Shown in pieces: positions 48,022 to 55,533 of a DNA stretch of 64,000 nt. The notes beneath the pieces were generated by a model. That model did not search any database. It saw only the letters and a list, made by a program, of their open reading frames with translations, and had not been told where the DNA came from. The position numbers and the translations under genes were made by a program. The stretch is from Mycobacterium sp. E1747. Lineage in GTDB: Bacteria > Actinomycetota > Actinomycetes > Mycobacteriales > Mycobacteriaceae. The stretch lies in assembly GCF_001667775.1 (NCBI RefSeq), contig NZ_LZJI01000047.1, positions 1 through 64,000 of the forward strand. The letters run 5' to 3'. Numbering within the stretch: position 1 is the first letter of the stretch; every line of letters starts with the position of its first letter.

Positions 48022-48599
48022 CCAGGTTGGTCGCCGGTGTGCACCGCACGACGCCGGCCCCTGGTGGGGGCGGGCTTGCCGTCCGTTTCCGGCGGTTTCT
48101 GGCCCGGCGTGGCGAGTTGCGATTCGAAGGTGGACATCGCCGCCATCATCGCCTGGAAAACGCGGTGTGCGGCGGTCAAATCGCGGTCGGAGACGTCGGC
48201 AAGGGCCTCGTGCAGGTGCGCACCGAGCGGGGTGAAGAACGAGCGGGCCAGGGCCATACCCGATTCCTCGTAGCGCAGCAGCGTCTTGCGCCGGTCATCG
48301 GGATCCGGCTCGCGGCGGAGGTGGCCGGAGTCGATCATCCGGTCCACCAAATACGTGATAGCGGCGGGCGACACGTCGAGGCGGTGGCGCAACTGCGCCG
48401 GCGTCAGCGGCGTTCCGGCGGTTTCGGCGACCATGATGTGCAACAAGGCGTGTAAGTCGGTGCCGCCGACGTCATGCTGGCGGGCGAAGTGCCGGCCGAT
48501 GCGGTCCGATTGCGCTGTGAGTGCACGCATGTCGGCCGACATCAGCTTTTCGAGTTCGGCTCGGTCCATTCGCCGGTTTGCGGCGCCGCGCTTGGTCAC
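48018..48599 (-). CDS. MarR-family regulator, first copy
   Basis: 193 residues from GTG 48599 with AAGAAGGA upstream. Winged helix LTPAQLRHRLDVSPAAITYL and wing REPDPDDRRKTLLRYEESG. It is a paralogue of the MarR at 58544 (shared MVAETAG, AITYLVDR, SGH, DPDDRRK, ARSFFTPL). The C-terminal 30 residues are basic and proline-rich. No dyad like site A lies next to its own start, so it may be regulated differently or act as co-regulator. Confidence 0.87.
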   Translation of the reverse strand: MTKRGAANRRMDRAELEKLMSADMRALTAQSDRIGRHFARQHDVGGTDLHALLHIMVAETAGTPLTPAQLRHRLDVSPAAITYLVDRMIDSGHLRREPDPDDRRKTLLRYEESGMALARSFFTPLGAHLHEALADVSDRDLTAAHRVFQAMMAAMSTFESQLATPGQKPPETDGKPAPTRGRRRAVHTGDQPG

Positions 48600-48743
48600 T
48601 AATCTGTGTCCTTCTTGCGAGATTCGCCGACCAGCGTATCGGCGACCGCCACACGCGGCCCGCGAACCCCGATAAGTGTCTCGCATTTGCACCGGATCCG
48701 CCGGCGAACCACCCGGGCGCCGCGCGGACCGCGCGCCGGCGCT

Positions 48744-49087
48744 CTAGGGCTTCATCGGGTCGTGACCCCAGTTCATCAGCGAATACCGCCACGTGCTCTC
48801 GTCGATGTTGCCGTGGGGGCGTTGGGCCAGGTGGCGCTTGGCGCCCAGCTCACTCCCGTTGGGCATCAGCGAATGCACGAGGTAGTACAGCGCCTGTTGA
48901 CCGTCTTGTGCCCGCCGTACGGCGCCGGTGTCGATGACGTCGCCCTGAACGACCTCGACTCGCGCGTGCCACGCGACGTCGTCGAGCTGGCGGAGTCAGG
49001 CGCCCGCACGGTGTGCCCGGCCGCGAGCAGCTGGGGGAAGAGCCGCGTGCCCAGGGATGCCGTGGCGCCGAACACGACGCAATGCAT
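48744..49087 (-). pseudogene. frameshifted NAD(P)-binding oxidoreductase fragment
   Basis: The ATG at 49087 gives MHCVVFGATASLGTRLFPQL and GHTVRA, the first beta-alpha-beta of an NmrA/SDR-like protein. Homology then moves to another frame, which reads LDDVAWHARVEVVQGDVIDT and QDGQQALYYLVHSLM, and stays open to a TAG at 48744. The last 40 residues (ending STWRYSLMNWGHDPMKP) do not look like the continuation of that fold, so a deletion has probably joined it to the 3' end of another gene. Broken and not expected to work. Confidence 0.6.
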
Positions 49088-49091
49088 CAGT

Positions 49092-49514
49092 TCAGTCCTT
49101 CGACGAGTGGTCGTGGGGCGTGGCGGTGTGGGCCGGATGCCCGGCGGTGCGCCGGCGTTCCTTCAGCTGCGCTTCGTGGAGATGACGACGTCCGCCGGTG
49201 AGCCGGTCTCGCACCAGCCGCTCGATCTCCTGAAAACAGCGGTAATAGCCGTCGTCGTAGTCGTCGACGACCTGGAAGCTCCACCGCCCCGGTAATACGT
49301 TGCGCCCGATGAGTTCCCGCCTGAGGTGTTCCGCCAGGTCGGCGTGTCCGAGATCCTTCAGCCGGGCCACCGCCTCGTCGAGTTGTAGGTCGGCGCGCCC
49401 GGTCAGCTGATGAAACGAATACAGGTGTCCGCGGGCTCGCTCGATGGTCTCCAGAGCCTCCGTGACTTTGCCCACCGCCTGCGCGACCGCATCACTAGTT
49501 CCGTTATGGCTCAT
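49092..49514 (-). CDS. conserved 140-residue protein of unknown function
   Basis: ATG 49514 with GGGAGGAAACC just before it. The sequence is helical and charged: AVGKVTEALETIERARGHLY, SFHQLTGRADLQLDEAVARL, then GRNVLPGRWSFQVVDDYDDG and a His-rich tail (HPAHTATPHDHSSKD). No signal or membrane segment. I have seen similar small actinobacterial proteins without assigned role. Operator site D lies about 75-100 bp upstream, which would put it in the carotenoid regulon. Confidence 0.75.
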   Translation of the reverse strand: MSHNGTSDAVAQAVGKVTEALETIERARGHLYSFHQLTGRADLQLDEAVARLKDLGHADLAEHLRRELIGRNVLPGRWSFQVVDDYDDGYYRCFQEIERLVRDRLTGGRRHLHEAQLKERRRTAGHPAHTATPHDHSSKD

Positions 49515-49587
49515 GGTTTCCTCCCGCCCCGTCGCCGTGGCATTCCCGCTAAGACCCGCGCCGAATCGCTCGGAGGTCACCCAGCAC

Positions 49588-49617
49588 GTTAATTCGGTTA
49601 ATATTTAAGTTACTGAT
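49588..49617. promoter_or_regulatory. crt-island dyad operator, site D (weak)
   Basis: Aligns without gaps to sites A-C: GTTAAT, 3 nt, TTAA, 3 nt, TTAA, 3 nt, ACTGAT. Inner TTAA pair and the right arm are kept, the left arm is degraded. Confidence 0.45.
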
Positions 49618-49689
49618 CAGATCGCGAAGGCTCCAGTACATTGCATTCGGGAATGCCTGCTGAGCAAGGGGTTTTGCGGGCGGTGAGAA

Positions 49690-49983
49690 TCAAAGCGCCT
49701 TGAGTTGTTTCTTGGCCGCCCTGCGCAACTGGATCATTCTGGCGGCACCGACGAGCACCGTCGTCGTGGCGCCGGCCACCGCCGACAGCAGGTAGCCCAC
49801 TCCCACCGGCAAGTTCCAGTGGAAGGCGAGGAAGTGCACGGTTATCGAGTCGGTGTTCTGTGCGACGAAGATGAGCAGCACGATCAGGATCAGCAGGCCG
49901 ACCACGAGTGCCCACCAGGCGGCCGCTAGCCGGGTGAACGATTGCGATGACGGCTCGGCGGGAACGCGGGACTCAGTGCTCAT
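49690..49983 (-). CDS. LapA/DUF1049-type membrane protein
   Basis: 97 residues with two membrane helices (about 26-44 and 61-82). VAQNTDSITVHFLAFHWNLP between them is the LapA-domain signature; the C-terminus is basic. Function unknown in mycobacteria; in enterobacteria LapA assists lipopolysaccharide assembly. ATG 49983 chosen; no clear ribosome site. Confidence 0.8.
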   Translation of the reverse strand: MSTESRVPAEPSSQSFTRLAAAWWALVVGLLILIVLLIFVAQNTDSITVHFLAFHWNLPVGVGYLLSAVAGATTTVLVGAARMIQLRRAAKKQLKAL

Positions 49984-50086
49984 GCTGGTGACTAGCCGCC
50001 AACGCGGCGAGCCAAACCCCTTCAAAGCTCGAGATCCTTTCGGGCCGTGGCGTTTGATTCGCCCGGTGCGGGGTATGAGGGCTGCG

Positions 50087-50335
50087 ATGACTGTGAAAGA
50101 GATGCCGAGGCGCGTCTGGCGCGGGCGGCGTACGGTGGCGCGCGTGCAGCGGGACTTGTGGCTGGCGGAGCTGGCCCTCTGGCCGACCGTGATCCTCTCG
50201 ACCATTTTGATTTCGGTTGCCGCTTGGGCGTTGTGGCAGCGCAAGTCCCGTCGGCCTGACCACGTAGCGGTGCCGCCCGTCACGGATTCGGCAGTCGCCG
50301 GGGTTTCGGGGGGACGGCCTGGCCTCAGCGGCTGA
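50087..50335 (+). CDS. small single-helix membrane protein
   Basis: 82 residues from ATG 50087: basic start MTVKEMPRRVWRGRRTVARV, one hydrophobic segment (PTVILSTILISVAAWALW), then a polar tail. No family recognised. Convergent, overlapping DUF2784 by 11 bp. Moderate doubt that it is a gene. Confidence 0.45.
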   Translation: MTVKEMPRRVWRGRRTVARVQRDLWLAELALWPTVILSTILISVAAWALWQRKSRRPDHVAVPPVTDSAVAGVSGGRPGLSG

Positions 50336-50684
50336 CGCGCCGTGCGAACAGGGCCCAGGAGATCGCGGCCCCCAGGAAGGCGAATGCCTGCGCGACGCCG
50401 ACGCGGCCGGCGGGCACGACTAGACCCACGACATAGCGGTCGACGAACCCGGTGGTGGGCGGGGGATCCATGCCGGCCCGGTGGCGCGCCCACGATTCCG
50501 CCGACGTCAACGGGCAGGGCAGCCTGAGCGCGATGACGGCGACGCCCCAGGCCACGGCCGCCCGGTGCAGCACGATGGTGCGCGGCCAGCGCAACGCGAG
50601 GAAGCCGCCGACGGGCACGTAGGCCAAGTAGGCGAGGTGCACGCCAACGGTAACGACGACAGCGGCGACATACCCTTTCCGCAC
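50325..50684 (-). CDS. DUF2784 membrane protein
   Basis: 119 residues, three or four helices. Family pattern: VGVHLAYLAYVPVGGFLALRWP, then RLPCPLTSAESWARHRAG and GFVDRYV. DUF2784 proteins are uncharacterised small membrane proteins. It is 13 bp after the Rieske gene on the same strand, thus the last gene of the crtE operon, though a link to pigment formation is unproven. Confidence 0.82.
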   Translation of the reverse strand: MRKGYVAAVVVTVGVHLAYLAYVPVGGFLALRWPRTIVLHRAAVAWGVAVIALRLPCPLTSAESWARHRAGMDPPPTTGFVDRYVVGLVVPAGRVGVAQAFAFLGAAISWALFARRVSR

Positions 50685-50697
50685 GGCAATGCCCCCG

Positions 50698-51708
50698 TCA
50701 GCCCAGGCCGGCGCGCACCTGGTAGCGGCGCTCGGCGTAAGCGAGGTCGTCGCGCCAGAGCCTGTTGGCGGCGAAGCGCATGAGCGGGGTGATCACTGGG
50801 GCGGCCCGCGACGCGCGCGCGAACCCCGGCCGGTCCGAATGCGCGATGCTGGCTTCCAGCACGGCCGTGCGGGGACGGCCGTCCGAGCCCAATCCGATTG
50901 GGGTGGCGTGGGTTTCGACCGTGCTGCCGGTTCCCTCGCCGTCCACGATGCGCATGACGATGGTGCGGGCCTCCGGGCAGCTGAACTCCGCGACGACCGG
51001 GACGCCCAGGCGACCCATCCGGAAGGTCACCGCCACCAAGAAGCGATCGACGGTTTCAGTTGGGGTGGTGAGCACTTCGAGCCGGGTGAATGAATAGGGG
51101 TGAAGCCAGGCGCCGTGCCAGGGATCCAGTCGGTTGGCGATGATGTCGGCGGGCTCGCACACGCCCGCCATGCGGGCGACGGCGGCCAGGGTGTCACCGG
51201 TCGGCCGGGCCGGTAGCACCGGTTCGGCCGACGGCTCCTCGCCGCCGGCCTTGTCGAGCCGCACCCACGCCAAAACGCCGTCGTCGTGGCTGGGCAACGG
51301 GCTCCAGCCGAATTCGCGCGCCCGGCCGTCCAGGGCCAGTCCGTGCCATCGGCAGATCAGGGTGCCGCCGTGCACCGTCCCGGTGGCCAGGTCCGCGCCC
51401 AGGTGGGGGCAACTGCGTGGGCCGACGCGGAGCCGGCGTTCGTCGTCGCGCCAGGCGACGATGTCGACCCCTGCGACCCGGGCGCCGAAGGGCCGTCCGG
51501 ACCGCACGTCGGCGCTGCCGGCGAACGCGAACCAGTTCCCGGTCGGCCTACTCTGGGCCCGATTCAGGGCGTCGTCGATGATGGCGGGCTGCGCCTCGCG
51601 GTAGGTCGGGCGCTGGCCGGCCCACGGAGTGCGTGGGATCGCCTGCAAGGGCCAGCTTTTGGGCCGCGGCCCGGGCCATAGCTGGTGAAGCTGTTCGCGA
51701 ATATTCAT
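50698..51708 (-). CDS. Rieske [2Fe-2S] protein with DUF5914-like region
   Basis: 336 residues. Rieske ligands are SCPHLGADL (Cys, His) and ICRWHGLAL (Cys, His), 19 residues apart, as in ring-hydroxylating oxygenases. N-terminal 55 residues and the 190 C-terminal residues (LDPWHGAWLHPYSFTRLEVL...) form a START/DUF5914-like body; DPWHGAWLHPYSF has the His spacing of a possible mononuclear iron site. It overlaps crtU by 4 bp. A carotenoid-ring or end-group oxygenation step is inferred from position; no characterised Crt enzyme of this type is known to me. Confidence 0.82.
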   Translation of the reverse strand: MNIREQLHQLWPGPRPKSWPLQAIPRTPWAGQRPTYREAQPAIIDDALNRAQSRPTGNWFAFAGSADVRSGRPFGARVAGVDIVAWRDDERRLRVGPRSCPHLGADLATGTVHGGTLICRWHGLALDGRAREFGWSPLPSHDDGVLAWVRLDKAGGEEPSAEPVLPARPTGDTLAAVARMAGVCEPADIIANRLDPWHGAWLHPYSFTRLEVLTTPTETVDRFLVAVTFRMGRLGVPVVAEFSCPEARTIVMRIVDGEGTGSTVETHATPIGLGSDGRPRTAVLEASIAHSDRPGFARASRAAPVITPLMRFAANRLWRDDLAYAERRYQVRAGLG

Positions 51709-53240
51709 CGTTGAGTGGATCCTTCGCGGGTGGCGAGCCATCGCAACAGGGCCGACCGGCCTCGGGTGGGTACGGTGACCAACGGGTGCCCGGCCAGTCC
51801 CCATCTTTTCAGCAAATGGTTCGCGGCGCACCAACCGGTGGTGGCGGCGCGCTCCATGAGTGCGACCGGCAAGTCGACGCGCACGGCGTCGCCGGCCAAC
51901 AGCAGGCCCTGCTGGGGGGTGACCACCGCCGGGCGGTCCGCGTAGGAGCCGGGCGCAAACAGCGGGCAATCGCTGCGATGCAGTATTCGCTCGCAAATAA
52001 TCTGCGCCGCAGCGGTTTCCGGATACACCCTGCGCAGCTGGCGCAGCGCCGCCGCGCGCGACGGCGGTGCGTCGAGGGCGTAGGAATGCAGTTCGACGAC
52101 CGAACCGTGGTGCGCACGCGACCACTCGGCGGCCTCGCGTTCGTAGCGTTCCAACACGCTGATGTTGTCCAGCGGCTCGTGGCCGGCCGTGCCCAGGAAC
52201 GCCGGCCGCTGCGCCGTGACGGGACGATCGAGCCACAGCCGATGGACCGCGAACGGCGGCGCGGTCCGCAGCCGCGCGATCTGTGCGCGCCAGTCGCCGG
52301 TGGCCAGGCCGGTCGAGGCCCCGACGACGCGCTGCAGGCCGGCCACGTCGGTGGCCAGCACCACGGCGTCCGCGTCCAGGTGATCGCCCGAATCCGTCCG
52401 CACCCGGAACGGTTGCGTCGACCCGGTCTCGATGCGAGAGACGCTGGTGCCGAGCCGGAATCCCACCCCGCGCGCCTCGAGGTAGCCGCGCAGCGGTTGC
52501 CAGAGGGCGGTGTCGTAGTTGGACGTGGGGACGTCGAAGATCAGGCCTTCGGACGAGCCCAGGAAGTAGATGTGGAACATGGCCGCCAGCTCGGCCGCGG
52601 AAAGCTTCGACGGGTCGGCGAAGAAGCTGCGGGAGAACACCTCAAACGCCAGATGCCTTGCCGCTTCTGGGAATCGGATGCTTTTGAGGAAAGTCGCGGC
52701 ATCGAAGTGATCGAGGCGTTCGTAGATTCCGGGCACCGACACCGCGGCCAGCGGCGCGGCGGCGCGAGCGTCGATCTGCAGGAAGTCGCGAAGGCGGAAG
52801 GTCGGGCTGCGAGCGGCGAAGGCCACCGCGTTCCACGGTGGGGTGCGCGGCAGCCCCCGGAAGGTGTCGCGCCGGCCCGCACCGTCGATGAGCGGATAGT
52901 CGTCGACGGGTGTGAGCATCCGCAGCTGCGGTTCGACGCGGCGGAGCAGGGCGCGCAGGTTGTAGTACTGCCGAAAGAACGCGTGGAAGCCCCGATTCAT
53001 CGCAAGCTCGGTGCCGTCTTCGCGCTCGGTCCAGCCGCCCACCCGGCCGCCGAGATATTCCTCGCGCTCGATCACGTCGACGGCGACGCCGCGTTCGGCC
53101 AGGCCGGTGGCGGCGGCCAGCCCCGCGATGCCACCGCCCACGACGACCGCTCGGGGCGTCAACGGTAGCGCACTGGCGTCCGGGAAACCGGTTGGCGCGG
53201 GCAGTGTTTCGCTTCGGCGATCGGTGGCGAGGGTCGTCAT
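51705..53240 (-). CDS. crtU: carotene desaturase/methyl-shifting enzyme CrtU
   Basis: FAD-dependent enzyme, 511 residues, of the CrtU/isorenieratene synthase group that desaturates the beta-ring and moves a methyl to make aromatic end groups. FAD fold VVVGGGIAGLAAATGLAERG, GGRVGGW, and the CrtU-like MNRGFHAFFRQYYNLRALLR; C-terminal LLAGDAVRVDLPVALMERAA. Start ATG 53240. It lies between a crtT-like gene and the Rieske gene, the same company as crtT/crtU in Streptomyces griseus. Predicts an isorenieratene (leprotene) type pigment. Confidence 0.85.
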   Translation of the reverse strand: MTTLATDRRSETLPAPTGFPDASALPLTPRAVVVGGGIAGLAAATGLAERGVAVDVIEREEYLGGRVGGWTEREDGTELAMNRGFHAFFRQYYNLRALLRRVEPQLRMLTPVDDYPLIDGAGRRDTFRGLPRTPPWNAVAFAARSPTFRLRDFLQIDARAAAPLAAVSVPGIYERLDHFDAATFLKSIRFPEAARHLAFEVFSRSFFADPSKLSAAELAAMFHIYFLGSSEGLIFDVPTSNYDTALWQPLRGYLEARGVGFRLGTSVSRIETGSTQPFRVRTDSGDHLDADAVVLATDVAGLQRVVGASTGLATGDWRAQIARLRTAPPFAVHRLWLDRPVTAQRPAFLGTAGHEPLDNISVLERYEREAAEWSRAHHGSVVELHSYALDAPPSRAAALRQLRRVYPETAAAQIICERILHRSDCPLFAPGSYADRPAVVTPQQGLLLAGDAVRVDLPVALMERAATTGWCAANHLLKRWGLAGHPLVTVPTRGRSALLRWLATREGSTQR

Positions 53241-53962
53241 AGCGGCGCGTCCGCCAGGAAGGTGTGCACGATGTTGGCCTCCCAGCCCGGCATCGTTTCG
53301 CTGTGCACGGCGGTGAAACCCGCATCGGCGAGACGGTCCCGGAATCGGGCCGCGCCGTCGAACTCCAGCACGCTGCGCCACAGGTAGCGGTACAGCGCCG
53401 CGTCACGGGTGCGCCACCATCCCGCGGGAATAATGATGCCCCAGCACACGGCGTGCCAAATGCGGGTCGCGGCGGGGGAGTCGCGCACCGAGTACTCGTG
53501 CACCGCGAGCGTGGCACCGGGCCGCAGCATCGTCCGAAGTTTCCGCAGTTGGCCGTCCCGGTCGGCGAGGTTGCGGACGAGGTAGGCGGCCAAGATTCCG
53601 TCGAACGGCCCGGTGATCCCGTGCTCGACCAGCTGCTCGACCGGGGTGTGCACGAACCGCACCGACGGGGGCCAGTTTTTCGCGACCGCCGCGTCGAGCA
53701 TGCCCCGCGACGCGTCGACGGCGACGATCTCGGCCTCCGGGGCGACGGCCAGCAGTGCGGCCGTCGACGCGCCGGTGCCGCACCCGGCGTCCAGCAGCCG
53801 TAAGCCCTTGCCGCGGTGGCGTATCCGCATGCGGCGGGCGGACAGCAGCAGTTGCTGGTGATACCCCGGGCTGGCACCCACCAGGCGGTCGTAGGCTGTC
53901 GCCCCGGCGTCGAAGGCGGCCGATAGTTCGCCTGGCGTCGGGCCGGCCTCACCGACGCGCAC
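53237..53962 (-). CDS. crtT: UbiE-like methyltransferase, CrtT-like
   Basis: 241 residues. SAM site LRLLDAGCGTGASTAALLAV, AVDASRGMLDAAV, and FDGILAAYLVRNLADRD. C-terminal WWRTRDAALYRYLWRSVLEF is shared by carotenoid-cluster methyltransferases. CrtT of S. griseus lies next to crtU and its exact substrate is not settled. GTG start overlaps crtYd by 14 bp; stop overlaps crtU by 4 bp. Confidence 0.78.
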   Translation of the reverse strand: MRVGEAGPTPGELSAAFDAGATAYDRLVGASPGYHQQLLLSARRMRIRHRGKGLRLLDAGCGTGASTAALLAVAPEAEIVAVDASRGMLDAAVAKNWPPSVRFVHTPVEQLVEHGITGPFDGILAAYLVRNLADRDGQLRKLRTMLRPGATLAVHEYSVRDSPAATRIWHAVCWGIIIPAGWWRTRDAALYRYLWRSVLEFDGAARFRDRLADAGFTAVHSETMPGWEANIVHTFLADAPL

Positions 53963-54260
53963 GTTGGCGTTCCCAACCCAGCAGCACCGCGGTGGCCAGT
54001 GCGAAGCCGAACAAGAAATCCTCGACCGGGATGTCGAACGGGAACCGCAGTCCGGTGATGTGGTGAGGGTCGTAGCTGACGATGGGAGAGCTGAGCTTGG
54101 TCAGCCACCCGTCAACCGGAACCTGGAACCCGAGAATGATCAGCATCGACAACCAGTAGGCCGGTCGCCGGAAGAGGCCGGTGCGCAGGACCGCCAATTC
54201 CAGTGTGCAGACTGCGAATACCGACGCCACGGCCGGAACGGTATACCCCAGGCCGCTCAC
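53949..54260 (-). CDS. crtYd: lycopene beta-cyclase subunit CrtYd
   Basis: 103-residue membrane protein with three helices. The catalytic-type motif is FPFDIPVEDFLFGF (PxE-D), and VDGWLTKLSSPIVSYDPHHI precedes it. Works as heterodimer with CrtYc to close lycopene ends. GTG start overlaps crtYc by 4 bp. Confidence 0.92.
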   Translation of the reverse strand: MSGLGYTVPAVASVFAVCTLELAVLRTGLFRRPAYWLSMLIILGFQVPVDGWLTKLSSPIVSYDPHHITGLRFPFDIPVEDFLFGFALATAVLLGWERQRARR

Positions 54261-54580
54261 CGCCGGTTGACCCTGTCCAGGATCGTGCTCACGGCGTTGT
54301 AGGTCAGCAACGCGCAAATCGGAATGACAACGAAGAACAGCACCTCCTCGATCGGCACCCGGAACGGGATGTCCACGCCGGTGATGTACGCGCCGTTGTA
54401 CGTCCACACGTGTGCCGCGATGGCGATCTCGTCCCAGAGCAGAAACGCCACGGCCACCGGGAAGACGGCCTTCACCAGTCGCCGCCACTGCCGGTAGACG
54501 CCGGGACCGATGAACTCCAGGGGCGCGGTGATCCCCAGGCAGGCGGCCAGGACCAGAAGATATTGCCAGCGATCGGTCAT
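54257..54580 (-). CDS. crtYc: lycopene beta-cyclase subunit CrtYc
   Basis: 107 residues, three helices. Motif IPFRVPIEEVLFFVVI (PxEE) and WDEIAIAAHVWTYNGAYITG are the first-half signature of actinobacterial heterodimeric cyclases. Overlaps crtB by 4 bp, so synthesis of both cyclase halves is coupled. Confidence 0.93.
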   Translation of the reverse strand: MTDRWQYLLVLAACLGITAPLEFIGPGVYRQWRRLVKAVFPVAVAFLLWDEIAIAAHVWTYNGAYITGVDIPFRVPIEEVLFFVVIPICALLTYNAVSTILDRVNRR

Positions 54581-55533
54581 GCGGCCCCCGGGGCATCGGT
54601 AACGCCGGGCGAAGTATTGCGCGCCCGCCACGACCGTATCAGCCCGATGCCGGCGACCTGCAGTCGTCGAGCTCGGCCGACCGTGGCCCGGTGATTGAAC
54701 ACCGCGAAGTCGCTCTCTTCGATGCGGTCCAGGATTTCGGAGTACAGCGCCGCCGCGGCCGCGACGCACGGTTGCGAGCGCGGGCTCAGCATGGCGATGC
54801 CGGTGGCTGCGAACCGGTAAGTCTCGCGGGTGATCTCGTGCTGGGCGGCCAGCGCCTCGCGCACCCGTGGGTCGGTGCGGCGATTGCGGTGACACCACGT
54901 CAGCAGCTCGCGATCCACACCGTGTGCGGCGAGTTCGTCGGCCGGGAGGTAGACCCGCTGCCGCAACAGGTCTTCATCGACGTCGCGCAGGAAGTTGGTG
55001 AGCTGAAACGCCCTGCCCAGCGCCGCGGCGTAGGGCGCGGTCTCCTGTACCGGCGCCACGGTGCCCAACACCGGAAGCACCTGCAAGCCAATGGCTTCGG
55101 CGGATCCGCGCATGTAAAGATTGAGCGCCTTGCGGTCCGGATAGTCGGTGACCGTCAGATCCATCCGCATCGACGCCAGGAAGTCGTCGAACAGTTGGGC
55201 GCCGATGCGGTACCGACGGGCGGTATGGGTGACCGCGGCGAGCACGGGATCATCGAGATGGTGTCCGCCGCAGAAGAATTCGTCGGCCAGTTGCTGCAGC
55301 CGCGCGCCGCGTACGTCGGTGCTCAGGCTGGGGTCGAGGTCGTCGAGGATGTCGTCGGCGTAGCGCGCGAAACCGTACAGGGCGTGCACCGGCGGACGTT
55401 GGTCGGGTGCCAGCAGGCGGGTGGCCAAGAAGAAGGTTCGGCCGTGCGCGGCATTGAGTTCGCGGCAGCGCCGATACCCCTCGCGCAGGCGCGGATCGTC
55501 GATTCCGGCCGCGTCCAGTTCGCTGCGAATCAT
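54577..55533 (-). CDS. crtB: phytoene synthase
   Basis: Condenses two GGPP to phytoene, 318 residues. Aspartate motifs YADDILDD and LRDVDEDLLRQRVYLP; TRTFFLATRLL-type start GRTFFLATRLLAPDQRPPVH. Overlaps crtI by 4 bp and crtYc by 4 bp. Confidence 0.95.
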   Translation of the reverse strand: MIRSELDAAGIDDPRLREGYRRCRELNAAHGRTFFLATRLLAPDQRPPVHALYGFARYADDILDDLDPSLSTDVRGARLQQLADEFFCGGHHLDDPVLAAVTHTARRYRIGAQLFDDFLASMRMDLTVTDYPDRKALNLYMRGSAEAIGLQVLPVLGTVAPVQETAPYAAALGRAFQLTNFLRDVDEDLLRQRVYLPADELAAHGVDRELLTWCHRNRRTDPRVREALAAQHEITRETYRFAATGIAMLSPRSQPCVAAAAALYSEILDRIEESDFAVFNHRATVGRARRLQVAGIGLIRSWRARNTSPGVTDAPGAA

